Shown here: positions 47,447-58,500 of the stretch, one piece after another
Position numbering within the stretch: position 1 is the first letter of the stretch
Layout of the letters: each line of letters begins with the position of its first letter
Source of the DNA: Actinokineospora pegani
GTDB taxonomy: Bacteria; Actinomycetota; Actinomycetes; Mycobacteriales; Pseudonocardiaceae
Assembly: GCF_009745975.1 (NCBI RefSeq)
Contig: NZ_WHOL01000121.1
Location: 1-64,000 of the forward strand
DNA: 64,000 bases
Direction of reading: 5' to 3'
Translations under genes and position numbers: made by a program
The notes under the pieces: generated by a model
Database searches by the model: none
What the model was told of the DNA's origin: nothing
What the model saw: only the letters and a program-made list of their open reading frames with translations

Positions 47447-48621
47447 ATCCCGCGCAGACCGCCGACAAGCAGTACCGGCGGCTGCTCGGCCATCCCCCGA
47501 CCGGGGTGTGGTCCGCCCCCGGTCGGGTGAACCTCATCGGGGAGCACACCGACTACAACGACGGCTTGGTGCTGCCGTTCGCCCTCCCGCACCGCATCGC
47601 GGTCGCCGCGTCGCGCCGCGAGGACGGGCTGCTGGCCGTCACCACCGTCGGCTCCGACCACAACGCCCAGCGCGCCGCCCCGGTCGCGGTCGCCGACCTG
47701 GAACCGGGCTTGGTCACCGGGTGGGCGGCCTTCCCCGCGGGCGTGGCGTGGGCGCTGCGCACGGCCGGGGTGGCCGAGGGCGGCGCCGACCTGGTCATCT
47801 CCGGCGACGTCCCGGCGGGCGCCGGGCTCTCGTCGTCGCACGCGCTGCAGTGCGCGGTCGCGCTGGCCCTGCTCGGACTGGCCGGGATCACCCCGGACGA
47901 GTCCGCGTCGCCGACGCTGGCCGAGATCGCCCGGTGGGTGCAGCGCTCGGAGAACGACTTCGTCGGCGCCCCGACCGGCCTGCTCGACCAGACCGCGTCG
48001 CTGTGCTGCGAGCGGTCGCACGCCCTGTTCCTCGACGTGCGCAGCGGCGAGCGCGAGCAGGTGCCGTTCGACGCGGGCGCGGACGGCCTCGAGGTGCTGG
48101 TGGTCGACACCCGGGCCAAGCACTCGCTCGCCGACTCCGCCTATGGCGAGCGCAGGCGCGGCTGCGAGCGCGCCGCGGGCCTGCTCGGGGTGCCCGCCCT
48201 GCGCGACGTGCCCGCCGAGGGCCTGGCCGAGGCGCTGGCCGCGCTGCCCGGGGACCTGCGCCCGCTGGTGCGGCACGTCGTCACCGAGAACGCGCGGGTG
48301 CTGGCCGTGGTGGACCGGCTGCGGGCCGGGGACCTGGTCGCGACCGGCGAGCACCTGACCGCCTCGCACGTGAGCCTGCGCGACGACTACCGGGTCTCCT
48401 GCGTGGAGCTGGACGTCGCCGTGGAGGCGGCGCTGGGCTCCGGGGCGCTGGGTGCCAGGATGACCGGCGGCGGCTTCGGCGGCTCGGCGATCGCGCTGGT
48501 CCCCACCGACCGGTCCGCCGCGGTGCGCGAGGCCGTGCGGACCGCGTTCGCCGGGGCCGGGCTGACCGCGCCGCGGCTGTTCACGGCGGCGCCTTCCGCG
48601 GGCGCGCACCGCGACCGCTGA
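47443..48621 (+). CDS. galK: Galactokinase
   Basis: 392 residues, GHMP kinase family. [20 protein letters not shown] is the galactokinase signature; the ATP site is [15 protein letters not shown]; the third motif is [14 protein letters not shown]. It phosphorylates galactose to galactose-1-phosphate. GTG 47443 overlaps the ideR stop, coupling iron control and galactose metabolism on one mRNA. galE follows 67 nt later. Confidence 0.95.
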   Translation: MNPAQTADKQYRRLLGHPPTGVWSAPGRVNLIGEHTDYNDGLVLPFALPHRIAVAASRREDGLLAVTTVGSDHNAQRAAPVAVADLEPGLVTGWAAFPAGVAWALRTAGVAEGGADLVISGDVPAGAGLSSSHALQCAVALALLGLAGITPDESASPTLAEIARWVQRSENDFVGAPTGLLDQTASLCCERSHALFLDVRSGEREQVPFDAGADGLEVLVVDTRAKHSLADSAYGERRRGCERAAGLLGVPALRDVPAEGLAEALAALPGDLRPLVRHVVTENARVLAVVDRLRAGDLVATGEHLTASHVSLRDDYRVSCVELDVAVEAALGSGALGARMTGGGFGGSAIALVPTDRSAAVREAVRTAFAGAGLTAPRLFTAAPSAGAHRDR

Positions 48622-48688
48622 GCGGGCCAAGGCGAGAACCCGGGGCACCAGGGCCGGGCACATCCACGAGACGAAGGCGAGGAACACG

Positions 48689-49645
48689 GTGAAGCTGCTC
48701 GTGACGGGCGGGGCGGGATACGTCGGGAGCGTGTGCGCTGCCCGGTTGGTCGAGTCCGGCCACGAGGTCGTGGTCGTCGACGACCTGAGCACCGGCCACG
48801 AGGACGCGGTCCCCGAGGGCGCCCGCTTCGTGCGCGCCGACATCGGCGAGGCCGCGCGCGACCTGCTCGCCGAAGGCTTCGACGGCGTGCTGCACTTCGC
48901 GGCCAAGTCGCTGGTCGGCGAGTCGATGGTGGACCCGGCCAAGTACTGGGACGGCAATGTCCTGACCTCCTTGAAGCTGTTGGCCGCCATGCGCGAGCAC
49001 GGCACGCCCCGACTGGTCTTCTCCTCCACGGCGGCCACCTACGGCGAGCCGGAGCAGGTCCCGATCCTCGAGACCGCGCCCACCCGCCCCACCAACACCT
49101 ACGGGGCCACCAAGCTGGCGATCGACCACGCGATCACCTCCTACGCCGCCGCGCACGGCCTGGCCGCGGTGAGCCTGCGCTACTTCAACGTCGCGGGCGC
49201 CTACGGCCGCTTCGGCGAGCGGCACACCACCGAGACCCACCTGATCCCGATCGTGCTGCAGGTCGCGATGGGCACCAGGGACAAGATCTCGATCTACGGC
49301 GAGGACTACCCCACCGAGGACGGGACCTGCGTCCGCGACTACATCCACGTCCTGGACCTGGCCACCGCCCACCTGCTGGCGCTGGACCACGCGGTCAAGG
49401 GCGAGCACCAGGTCTTCAACCTCGGCACCGGCACGGGCTTCTCCAACCGGCAGGTCGTGCAGACCTGCCGCGAGGTCACCGGCCACCCGATCCCGGCCGA
49501 GTTCGCCCCGCGCCGCTCCGGCGACCCGGCGACGCTGGTGGCCTCCGCCGACGCCGCCGCGTCGGTGCTGGGCTGGCGCCCGGAGCGGGCCGACCTGCAC
49601 ACGATCATCAGCGACGCCTGGGAGTTCACCCGCGCCCGCGGCTGA
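48689..49645 (+). CDS. galE: UDP-glucose 4-epimerase
   Basis: 318 residues of an SDR-extended fold: NAD loop TGGAGYVGS, catalytic SSTAATYG and YGATK (Tyr-xxx-Lys), and RYFNVAGA. It interconverts UDP-glucose and UDP-galactose, needed for the Leloir pathway and for galactose in the cell wall. GTG 48689. In Corynebacterium galE is co-transcribed with dtxR; here galK is inserted between them. A 13-bp hairpin follows. Confidence 0.95.
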   Translation: MKLLVTGGAGYVGSVCAARLVESGHEVVVVDDLSTGHEDAVPEGARFVRADIGEAARDLLAEGFDGVLHFAAKSLVGESMVDPAKYWDGNVLTSLKLLAAMREHGTPRLVFSSTAATYGEPEQVPILETAPTRPTNTYGATKLAIDHAITSYAAAHGLAAVSLRYFNVAGAYGRFGERHTTETHLIPIVLQVAMGTRDKISIYGEDYPTEDGTCVRDYIHVLDLATAHLLALDHAVKGEHQVFNLGTGTGFSNRQVVQTCREVTGHPIPAEFAPRRSGDPATLVASADAAASVLGWRPERADLHTIISDAWEFTRARG

Positions 49646-49651
49646 TCCACC

Positions 49652-49684
49652 CCCGGTGCGGGCGCCTCGGCCGCCCGCACCGGG
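49652..49684. terminator. Bidirectional terminator, 13-bp stem
   Basis: CCCGGTGCGGGCG (49652-49664) and its exact complement (49672-49684) lie between convergent galE and the DUF4192 gene, one base from the latter's stop. Confidence 0.8.
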
Positions 49685-50688
49685 TCAGCCCGACCACCCG
49701 GCGCTCCGGTCCACCGCCTCGGTCATGATCCGGCGCAGCTCCTCCGGCGGCATCGCCTGGCCCAGCGCGGTGCTGAGCAGCCGGGCCAGCGGGTGGTCCC
49801 CGTCGGCCTCCAGCGCCGCGGTGACCGCGATGCGCGCGAGGGTCCCGTCGCCGCGCAGGTAGGCGTGCACGGCCACCAGGGCCGCGGGCCCGGCCCGGTA
49901 GGGGGCGGGCAACGCCCGCGTCAGCCTCGTCCAGAGCCGTTCGGCGACCTCGGCCTGCGGGGTCAGGGCGATCTCGAGCGCCCGCCCGCGTCCTTCCGTC
50001 GTGGCCAGGACCGCACCGAGTTCCGCCACGCGCGACTCGGGTATCTCCGGTTCGGGAACCGGTGGGTCCGCGATGTCGAGGTAGGCCGAGGACACCACCG
50101 CCTGGTCGATGACCGCGATGTCCGGGGCGCTGCCCGCCGCCCGGCTGATCCGCGCGCGCCGTGCCTCCGGGGCGTCCCCGGGTTCCGGGTCGAGGGTGGC
50201 GGCCAGGGACGCGCGATCGGGGTGGCGCACCAGGCCCATGACGGTCATCGCCGCGCCCAGGGCGGACGAGTCCGGGTCGGCCACCGTCCCGGAGCAGTCG
50301 CAATCGGCGTAGCACCGCCAGAGCGCGCCGTGCACGACACCGGGGGCCCACAACGAGTGCGGGACGGTGATCCCGCGGCGGCCATCTCCGACTCGACCGA
50401 GGCCACGAGATCGCGGTGCGGGTGGTGGTGCGCCGCGACGACGACCGGCAGCACGGCCGTGCTCGCGTGGTCGGCGGCGATGCCCGCGAGGTGGCGGGCC
50501 ATGTCCGGTGGGTCGGCGCAGGGCAGGTCGGCGCGCATGACCGTGCCGACGGCCGCCTCGTCCCCGGTCTCGGTGATGGACACGACGACCAGGGAGTCGG
50601 CCGGGGTGAAGCCGACCAGGTGGGGCAGGGCCGCGATCAGGTCTCCGCCGTCTCGAAGGGACAGTGTGGCGTTCGATTTCGTCGTCAT
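49685..50688 (-). pseudogene. DUF4192 protein, split by a one-base deletion
   Basis: From ATG 50688 the frame reads the DUF4192 N-terminus (SLRDGGDLIAALPHLVGFTP, ADSLVVVSITETG) up to SVESEMAAAG. It then shifts: the second frame continues with ITVPHSLWAPGVVHGALW and runs to the natural stop at 49685. Inserting one base near 50371-50372 (GGN-ATC) gives one continuous product of about 334 residues. Family function is unknown. Either a recent pseudogene, a sequencing error, or programmed frameshifting; the first two are likelier because no slippery sequence is visible. Confidence 0.85.
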
Positions 50689-50765
50689 GCCAACACTGTG
50701 GCGGCGCTGCGGACCGGTTCCAAGAGGTGCTCGTCCGCTGTGGATGGTTTCGGACCCTGTGGACA

Positions 50766-50802
50766 GGACAGGCCCGACAGGGTCAACCTGTCGGGCCTGT
50801 CC
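50766..50802 (-). terminator. M23 peptidase terminator, 16-bp stem
   Basis: GGACAGGCCCGACAGG and its exact complement with loop GTCAA lie 17 nt downstream of the peptidase stop. Confidence 0.85.
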
Positions 50803-50819
50803 GGTATACGCGCGTGCGG

Positions 50820-51680
50820 TCAGCCGCAGTGCTGGAACGGGCTGGCGAAGCTCGACGACCCCGCCGAACCGCCCCACTTGACGCACTTGCCCGGGGCCGA
50901 CTTCTTCACCGGGCCCGCGTAGTAGGCGAACGACCCGGAGTCGGTCGACCTGGTGCCGCCCTGCACCTCGAGGAACGCCGACACCGACGACGCGGTGCCC
51001 ACCGAGGTGCTCTTGATCGTGGTCACGCAGTTGTAGCCGGTGGAGGCGTTGTACATCAGGTACACGCGGCCCGCGCTGCCCAGCGCCGCCGAGTTGATCT
51101 GGGTGAAGCCCGAGCCGCAGACCTCGGACGGGGTGTAGGGGTTGGTGCTGCCCCCGCCGCACCTGTTCCTGCTGGTGTAGTTCTTCGTGCCCCAGTAGAG
51201 CGCCTGGGCGCCGTTGAACACGATCCGCTGCGCGGAACCGTTCAGCAGTTGCTCGAAGTGCAGGTGCGCGCCGGTGGAGCCGCCGGTGTTGCCGACGTTT
51301 CCGATGGTCTGGCCCTGCGACACCGACTGGCCGACGGACACCCGCTGCGCGGACAGGTGCGCGTAACGCGAGCGCCAGCCGCTGCCGTGGTCGATCTCGA
51401 TCCAGCGGCCGTAGCTGGTGCTGCCCGTGTTCGCGACGCGGGTGACGGTGCCGCCCGCGGACGCGACCACCGCGTCGCCCTCGTCGTTGGCGCGGTTGAA
51501 GTCGATCGCGTTCGCCGGGCTGTGGTTGGTACGGGTCTGCCCCGACCACACCTGGTTGCACGGGAACGGGAGCTGGAAGGAGGGGGCCGCCGAGGCGACC
51601 CCGGCGCCGCCCACGACGAGCGCGCCCGCGGTGGCGGCGACGATGCCCGCCATGCTGAGCAGCTTCCTCAGTTTGACCAT
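50820..51680 (-). CDS. Secreted M23-family peptidase
   Basis: 286 residues. Signal peptide MVKLRKLLSMAGIVAATAGA to about residue 31. Zinc peptidase core: NHSPANAIDFN (the metal Asp) and GAHLHFEQL (HxH). The C-terminal 110 residues contain two Cys pairs (EVCGSGFTQIN, NCVTTIK, GKCVKWGG) resembling a secreted beta-rich module. It probably cleaves peptidoglycan or a protein outside the cell, in lysostaphin/alpha-lytic style. A hairpin terminates it. Confidence 0.92.
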   Translation of the reverse strand: MVKLRKLLSMAGIVAATAGALVVGGAGVASAAPSFQLPFPCNQVWSGQTRTNHSPANAIDFNRANDEGDAVVASAGGTVTRVANTGSTSYGRWIEIDHGSGWRSRYAHLSAQRVSVGQSVSQGQTIGNVGNTGGSTGAHLHFEQLLNGSAQRIVFNGAQALYWGTKNYTSRNRCGGGSTNPYTPSEVCGSGFTQINSAALGSAGRVYLMYNASTGYNCVTTIKSTSVGTASSVSAFLEVQGGTRSTDSGSFAYYAGPVKKSAPGKCVKWGGSAGSSSFASPFQHCG

Positions 51681-51842
51681 GTCTACCTCCGCAAGCAGCA
51701 GTTTGCGACGATACGACCACGCAGTGTGTGATCGAAGAACCTGTTTCGGGGGTGATTAGGGGGTCGGAGCCTTGCGAACAAGGGTGGGTCCGGGTGAGCG
51801 GGTGACCGAGCGGAACCCGGTACGGGGGTCGGGACGGGGTAC

Positions 51843-51848
51843 TAACCT
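51843..51848 (+). promoter_or_regulatory. Putative leaderless -10 (TAACCT)
   Basis: TAACCT-GCCCGC-GTG upstream of the DUF4139 gene, matching the 6-nt spacing of the other leaderless starts. Confidence 0.55.
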
Positions 51849-51854
51849 GCCCGC

Positions 51855-53414
51855 GTGCTGACACGAGTCGAGGCCCCCATCATCGCGGTCACCGTCTACC
51901 CCGGACAGGCCAGGATCACCAGGCGCGGCGTCGTCGCGGTCAAGACCGGTGAGCACAAGGCCGTCGTGGGTGGTCTGCCCCTGGCCCTGCACGCGGACTC
52001 CGTGCGGGTCAGCGGGCGTGGTGCGGCGACCGTGCTCGGCGTGGACGTGGTCCCCGAGCACCACGCGCAGACCCAGGACGAGGCGCTGGCCGGGTTGGAG
52101 GAGCGGCGCGACGCGCTGCGCGGGCGGCTGGACCGGTTCGACGACCAGGACACCGTGCTCGCCGCGCGGGCGGAGCTGCTGGGCGCGCTGAGCGCGCGCA
52201 CGGGCGGGGCGTTCGCCCAGGCGCTGGCCAAGGGCGAGGCCGAGCCCGCACGGGTGGCCGAGGTGGGCGACGCGCTGGCCGGGCAGTACGCGGACGTGCT
52301 GGCCCAGCGGCGCGAGCTGGCCGAGGCGCGGCAGCGGGTCCAGTCCGAGCACGACGAGGCGCAGCGGCGCGTCCTCGACCGCGGCCGCGCGCGCACCCCC
52401 GACCAGACCGCGGTCGAGGTCGAGCTGGACGCGGTCCAGGACGGCGAGGTGGAGCTGGAGGTCTCCTACCTGGTCGACTCGGCGGGCTGGACGTCGCGCT
52501 ACGACGTGCGGCTCACCGCGGGTCGGCTGCGGCTGACCTGGTACGGGCTGGTCAGCCAGCACAGCGGCGAGGACTGGCCGGAGTGCGACCTGCGGCTGTC
52601 GACCGCGCGGCCGACCAGGTCGGTGGTCGTCCCGGAGCTCTCGCCCTGGTACCTCCGCGCGCACCACCCGCTGCCCCAGCCCATGGCCGCGATGGCCGCG
52701 AGCGCCGGGCCGCCGCCGACCAGTCCCGCGGGGCCGGCGCGCGGTGGGCCCGTCCCGGCGCCGATGGCCGAGGCGGTGGCCGCGGTCGAGCACGGCGCCG
52801 CCGCCGCGACCTACCAGCCCACCCGGCCGGTCGCGGTCCCGACCGGGGGCAGCTCGCACCGGACGACGGTGGCGGTGGTGGACCTGCCCGCGGCGGTCGA
52901 CCACGTGACGGTGCCGCTGCGCGGTCCGGAGGCCTACCTGCGCGCGACAGTCGCGAACACCTCCGAGCACACCCTGCGCCCGGGACGCGCGTCGGTGTTC
53001 CACGACAGCGAGTTCGTCGGCGTCACCGACCTGGAGCTGTGGGCGCCGGGCGAGGAGGTGGAGCTGGCCCTGGGCGTGGACGACCGGGTCCGCGTGGAGC
53101 GGGAGCTGACCAAGCGCTCGGTGGGCAAGGCGGTGATGGGCGGCGCCCGCAAGCAGGAGGTCGCGTACCGGATCAAGGTGGGCAACTTCGGCCCGGACAC
53201 CGCGCGCGTGACCGTGCTCGACCAGTTGCCCGTCTCCCAGGCGGAGGCGGCGGTCGTGCGCGAGGTGGTGACGCGGCCGCAGCCCGCGCGGACGACCGAG
53301 CTGGGCGAGGTGACCTGGCGGCTGGACCTGCCGCCCGGCCGGACCGAGGAGATCATCTTCGGCTTCCGGGTCGACGTCGCCAAGGGCGTGGCGATCACGG
53401 GTTGGCGCGACTGA
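51855..53414 (+). CDS. DUF4139/MuiA-family protein
   Basis: 519 residues. An N-terminal DUF4140 domain (APIIAVTVYPGQARITRRG) is followed by a coiled-coil segment (residues about 75-175, ARQRVQSEHDEAQRRV) and the DUF4139 core (YLVDSAGWTSRYDVRL, SQHSGEDWPECDLRLSTARP, FRVDVAKGVAITGW). A Pro/Ala-rich insertion (residues 275-330) interrupts it. Relatives include the mucoidy inhibitor MuiA. No enzymatic function is known. The promoter appears leaderless. Confidence 0.9.
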   Translation: MLTRVEAPIIAVTVYPGQARITRRGVVAVKTGEHKAVVGGLPLALHADSVRVSGRGAATVLGVDVVPEHHAQTQDEALAGLEERRDALRGRLDRFDDQDTVLAARAELLGALSARTGGAFAQALAKGEAEPARVAEVGDALAGQYADVLAQRRELAEARQRVQSEHDEAQRRVLDRGRARTPDQTAVEVELDAVQDGEVELEVSYLVDSAGWTSRYDVRLTAGRLRLTWYGLVSQHSGEDWPECDLRLSTARPTRSVVVPELSPWYLRAHHPLPQPMAAMAASAGPPPTSPAGPARGGPVPAPMAEAVAAVEHGAAAATYQPTRPVAVPTGGSSHRTTVAVVDLPAAVDHVTVPLRGPEAYLRATVANTSEHTLRPGRASVFHDSEFVGVTDLELWAPGEEVELALGVDDRVRVERELTKRSVGKAVMGGARKQEVAYRIKVGNFGPDTARVTVLDQLPVSQAEAAVVREVVTRPQPARTTELGEVTWRLDLPPGRTEEIIFGFRVDVAKGVAITGWRD

Positions 53415-53480
53415 CCAGGTCGGGGACGGGCCTGTGGACAACTTCGACGGGCACCCGGCAACCGGTGGCAAACTGGCGGC

Positions 53481-55529
53481 ATGACCGAGCAGGACACGAC
53501 CCCCGACCCCTACCTCTGGCTGGAGGACGTCACCGGCGACAAGGCCCTGGACTGGGTCAAGCAGCGCAACGCCGAGGCGGTGTCCGCCCTGACCGGCGGG
53601 GAGCGCTTCGAGCAGATCCGGACCGGGCTGCGCGAGGTGCTCGACGCCGACGACCGCATCCCGTACCCGAGACGGCGGGGTGAGTTCCTCTACAACTTCT
53701 GGCAGGACGCCACCCACCCCAAGGGCGTGTGGCGGCGCACCACGCTGGAGGAGTACCGCGGCGGCGACCCGGCCTGGGACGTGCTGCTCGACGTCGACGC
53801 GCTCGCCGAGGCCGAGGGCGAGAACTGGGTGTGGGCCGGGGCCGCGGTGCTGCGCCCGGAGTACCGGCGCGCGCTGGTGGAGCTCTCGCGCGGCGGGGCG
53901 GACGCCGCGGTCGTGCGCGAGTTCGACCTGGTGGAGCGGGCTTTCATCGACGACGGGTTCACCCTGCCCGAGGCGAAGTCGCGGGTCGGCTGGATAGATG
54001 ACGACACCGTGTACGTGGGCACCGACTTCGGCGAGGGGTCGATGACCACCTCGGGGTACCCGCGGGTGATGAAGGTGTGGCGGCGCGGCACGCCGCTGGC
54101 CGAGGCGGAGACGGTGTTCGAGGCCGGGCCCGAGGACATGTCCGTCTACGCCTACCGCGACCACACCCCCGGGTTCGAGCGGGATTTCGTCGGCAAGCGC
54201 CCGGCGTTCTTCTCCAGCGAGGAGTACCTGCGCGGGGCCGACGGGTCGCTGACCAAGATCGAGGTGCCCGACGACGCGACGTCCGACGTGCACCGCGAGT
54301 GGCTGCTGATCTCGTTGCGCACCGACTGGGAGGTGGCCGGGACGACGTACTCGGCCGGCTCGCTGCTCGTGGCGGACTTCGAGGCGTACCTGGCCGGGGC
54401 GCGGGAGTTGACCGCGCTGTTCGAGCCGGACGAGCACACCTCGCTCAGCGGCTACGCCTGGACCCGCAACCACCTGATCCTCGACAAGCTCGAGGACGTC
54501 AAGACCCGGCTCGAGGTGCTCACCCCCGGACCGGACGGGTGGGCGCGCGAGACGCTGCCCGGCGCTCCAGAGCTGGGCTCGGCCGCGGTGATGGGCACCG
54601 ACCCGGACGCCTCCGACGAGTACCTGCTCAACGTCAGCGGCTACCTGCAGCCCTCGACGCTGCTGCGCGGCGAGATCGGCGGGGAGGTGGAGGTGCTGCG
54701 GCGCGCGCCCGCGTTCTTCTCCACCGAGGGCCTGTGGGTGGAGCAGCGGTTCGCGACGTCCGAAGACGGCACCAAGGTCCCGTACTTCATCGTGCGCGGG
54801 GAGAGCACCGACGGTCCGACGCTGCTCTACGGCTACGGCGGGTTCGAGATCTCCCTGACCCCGGGCTACTCCGGCGGGATGGGTCGGAGCTGGCTCGAGC
54901 GCGGCGGGACCTACGTGGTGGCCAACATCCGCGGCGGCGGCGAGTACGGGCCCGCGTGGCACCGGGCGGCGCTGCGGGAGAACCGGCCGCGCGCCTACGA
55001 GGACATGGCCGCGGTGGCCAGGGACCTCGTCGACAAGGGCGTCACGACGCCCGAGCGGCTCGGCGTGCAGGGCGGCAGCAACGGCGGACTGCTGGCCGGG
55101 GTGATGCTGACCCGCTACCCGGAGCTGTTCGGGGCGGTGGTCAGCCAGGTGCCGCTGCTGGACATGCGCCGCTACCACCTGCTGCTGGCGGGGGCGTCGT
55201 GGATGGCCGAGTGGGGCGACCCGGACGACCCGGCGGATTGGGCGTTCCTCAAGGAATTCTCCCCGTACCACAACCTCCACAGTGGAACGAAATACCCGCC
55301 GGTGTTCTTCGTGACCTCCACGCGCGACGACCGGGTGCACCCCGGCCACGCGCGCAAGATGGCCGCGCGCATGCGGGAGCTGGGCTTCGAGCCCGACTAC
55401 TACGAGAACATCGAGGGCGGGCACGGCGCGGCCTCGGACAACGCGCAGCGCGCGTTCATGTCGGCCGTCGTCTACGAGTTCCTGCTGCGCAAGCTGTCCC
55501 CCGACGAGACTGTCGGTGCCGAGAAGTAA
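53481..55529 (+). CDS. Prolyl oligopeptidase family protein (S9A)
   Basis: 682 residues. The N-terminal beta-propeller part (DPYLWLEDVTGDKALDWV) precedes the alpha/beta hydrolase domain with nucleophile QGGSNGGLLAG (about residue 533), Asp in TSTRDDRVHPG (about 615) and His in IEGGHGAASDN (about 648). It is cytoplasmic, cleaving short peptides after Pro or a related residue. CAAACT lies 6 nt before the ATG. The stop codon TAA supplies the -10 of the next gene. Confidence 0.95.
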   Translation: MTEQDTTPDPYLWLEDVTGDKALDWVKQRNAEAVSALTGGERFEQIRTGLREVLDADDRIPYPRRRGEFLYNFWQDATHPKGVWRRTTLEEYRGGDPAWDVLLDVDALAEAEGENWVWAGAAVLRPEYRRALVELSRGGADAAVVREFDLVERAFIDDGFTLPEAKSRVGWIDDDTVYVGTDFGEGSMTTSGYPRVMKVWRRGTPLAEAETVFEAGPEDMSVYAYRDHTPGFERDFVGKRPAFFSSEEYLRGADGSLTKIEVPDDATSDVHREWLLISLRTDWEVAGTTYSAGSLLVADFEAYLAGARELTALFEPDEHTSLSGYAWTRNHLILDKLEDVKTRLEVLTPGPDGWARETLPGAPELGSAAVMGTDPDASDEYLLNVSGYLQPSTLLRGEIGGEVEVLRRAPAFFSTEGLWVEQRFATSEDGTKVPYFIVRGESTDGPTLLYGYGGFEISLTPGYSGGMGRSWLERGGTYVVANIRGGGEYGPAWHRAALRENRPRAYEDMAAVARDLVDKGVTTPERLGVQGGSNGGLLAGVMLTRYPELFGAVVSQVPLLDMRRYHLLLAGASWMAEWGDPDDPADWAFLKEFSPYHNLHSGTKYPPVFFVTSTRDDRVHPGHARKMAARMRELGFEPDYYENIEGGHGAASDNAQRAFMSAVVYEFLLRKLSPDETVGAEK

Positions 55530-55532
55530 CCT
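55527..55532 (+). promoter_or_regulatory. Putative -10 (TAACCT) overlapping the peptidase stop
   Basis: TAACCT-CGGACC-ATG: the -10 uses the TAA of the oligopeptidase as its first three bases, then 6 nt to the ATG of the SNF2 gene. Confidence 0.5.
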
Positions 55533-55538
55533 CGGACC

Positions 55539-58500
55539 ATGCTGGCGCTGCACTGCCTCGCCACCGACGCGGGCGACGTGGCGCTGTGGGCAGAGGACTC
55601 GGACAAACCCGCCCGGCGGCCTGGCCGCGCTCCCCGGGGCGCGGCCGGGCACCCGTTCGCGGTGCCCGCGGACGAGTTGGCCGGGCTGCTCGGGCTGAGC
55701 CTCGACGCGGACCCGGTCGAGGTCAGGGTGCTGCTGCCGTCGCGGCCGTCGGCTCCGGTGGCCTCGCCGGAGCTCGTGCGCGACCCGCTGGCCGCCGGGC
55801 AGACCCCGCGGGGGCAGGTGCGGCTGGTCCCGTGGCTGGTGCCCGCGCTGCGCCTGTCCGCGGCCGACGCGGTGGCGGCCACCTCCGCCGAGGCGCTGGG
55901 GGCGGTCGAGGTGCGCCCCGGCGCGGCGGTGCGCTACCTGGCCCGCGTGCTGGCTCTGGCCGAGGACCTGGTCGCGCGCGGCCGGGTGCTGCCCGCGCTC
56001 GTCGAGGAGGCGGGCGGCCAGGCCGCGCGGTGGCGGCCGGTGCTGGCGGGGGCGGACTCGGCCCGCTACGTGCGGCTGCGCGACGCGCTGCCGCCGGTGG
56101 TGCGTGCCGAGCAGCGCGACCCGGCGGTGGCCGAGGGGCGGCTGGGCGATGAGGTGCTGCGCGGGCTGGTCGAGGCGCTGGTGGACGGGGTGGTCCGGGC
56201 CAGGGTCGCCGGGGTCCGGCTGGCGCCGCGCGGCCGGTTCGCCGCGGCGGAGGTGGCGGCGGGCGGGGTGTTGCGCGGGCTCACCTCGGTCGACGGGGAG
56301 GTCGAGGCGGGGGCGGAGCAGGCGCGGCGGTTGGCCGGGCAGTTGCGGACCTGGGCTGACGGGGCGGCGCACGACGGGCCGGTGCGGGCGTGCTTCCGGC
56401 TGCGCCCACCGGACCCGGACGCTGAGCCGGACGAGGCGGTGTGGCGGCTGGAGTTCCTGCTGCAAGCCGCCGACGACCCGAGCGTCCTGGTGCCCGCTGG
56501 CAAGGTGTGGCACGGCGACCGGGGCGCGGTGCTGCGCCGGTGGGTGGCCCGGCCGCAGGAGCTGCTGCTGACCGACCTGGGCAAGGCGGCGCGGACGTTC
56601 CCGGCGCTGGACGCGGCGCTGCGCGAGCGGCACCCGACGGGGCTGGACCTGGACACCGCGGGCGCGCACAGCTTCCTGAGCAGCGCGGCGGCGCTGGACC
56701 AGGCCGGGTTCGGGGTGCTGCTGCCGCGGTGGTGGAAGGCTTCCAGCGGTGTCGGGCTGCGGCTGACCACGACCAGCGCAGGCACTCCGGGGACGGTGAC
56801 GCGCACGAGTGTGCTCGGTCGCGAAGAGCTCGTGGACTACCGGTGGGACGTCTCCCTGGGCGACATGAAGCTGACCGAGGAGGAGCTGCGGCAGCTCGCC
56901 GAGGCCAAGGTGCCGCTGGTGCGGGTGCGCGGCCGGTGGGCCCACGTCGACCAGCGCAGGCTGGCGGCGGGGCTGGCGTTCCTGGAGAAGGCGGGCTCCG
57001 GGCAGATGACCGTCGACGAGGTGCTCGCGGTGGCCGGGCTGCCCGCCGACGACGAGGCCGTCGGCGTGCCGGTGGTGGGGGTGGGCGGCACCGGCTGGGT
57101 GGCCGACCTGCTCTCCGGCGAGGTGGCGCAGGCGCTGGAGCCGATGGACCCGCCGCCGGGGTTCGGCGCGGTGCTGCGGCCCTACCAGCGGCGCGGGCTG
57201 GCCTGGCTGGCGTTCCTGGACCGGTTGGGGCTCGGCGCGTGCCTGGCCGACGACATGGGCCTGGGCAAGACGGTGCAACTGCTCGCGCTGGAGGCGCTGT
57301 GCCGCCATGGGCGCTCGCGGCCGCCGACGCTGCTGGTCTGCCCGATGTCGTTGGTGGGCACCTGGTTGCGGGAGGCCGAGCGGTTCACCCCGGGGCTGCG
57401 GGTGCACGTGCACCACGGCGCCGACCGGGCCGCCGGGTCGGCGCTGGCCGAGCGGATCGACGGCGTCGACCTGGTGATCACCACCTACACCACCGCCACG
57501 CGCGACGCCGAGGAGCTCGCGGAGCTGCGGTGGGACCGGGTGGTGCTCGACGAGGCGCAGAACATCAAGAACAGCGCGGCCAGGCAGTCGCGGGCGGTGC
57601 GGACGCTGCCCGCGCGGCACCGCGTCGCGCTCACCGGCACCCCGGTGGAGAACCGGCTGGCCGAGCTGTGGTCGGTGCTGGACTTCGCCAACCCGGGCAT
57701 GCTCGGTCCGCTGCACACCTTCCGCGCCCGGTACGCGGTGCCGGTGGAGCGCCACGGCGACGAGGAGGCGGCCGGGCGGCTGCGGCGCATCACCCGGCCG
57801 TTCGTGCTGCGGCGGGTCAAGACCGACCCGACGGTGATCTCCGACCTGCCGGACAAGCTGGAGATGAAGCAGCTCTGCACGCTGACCGCGGAGCAGGCGT
57901 CGCTGTACAAGGCCGTCGTGGACGACATGATGTCCCAGGTCGACGAGAGCGAGGGCATCCAGCGCAAGGGCCTGGTGCTGGCGACGATGAGCAAGCTCAA
58001 GCAGGTGTGCAACCACCCGGCGCAGTTCCTCGGCGACGGGTCGCGGGTCGCGGGCCGGTCGGGGAAGCTGGCCCGCTTGGAAGAGCTGTTGGATCAGGTG
58101 CTCGCCGACGGGGACCGGGCGCTGTGCTTCACCCAGTTCGCGGCGTTCGGCGGGATGCTGGTGCCGCACCTGGCCGCCCGGCTGGACACCGAGGTGGCGT
58201 TCCTGCACGGCGGCACGCCGGCGCGCCAGCGCGACCGGATGGTGGAGCGGTTCCAGTCCGGCAAGGGGCCGTCGGTGATGCTGTTGTCGCTCAAGGCCGG
58301 TGGCACCGGGCTGACGCTGACGGCGGCGAACCACGTGCTGCACCTGGACCGGTGGTGGAACCCGGCGGTGGAGGACCAGGCGACCGACCGGGCGTTCCGC
58401 ATCGGGCAGCGGCGGGCGGTGCAGGTGCGCAAGTTCGTCTGCGTCGGCACGCTGGAGGAGCGCATCGACACGATGATCGAGCAGAAGAAGGCGTTGGCGC

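Noticed and set aside
51756-58343. 2195-codon ORF on the minus strand
   Set aside because: Antisense to the DUF4139, S9 peptidase and SNF2 genes. It is His/Arg/Gln/Gly/Pro-rich and arises from GC-biased third codon positions of the true genes.
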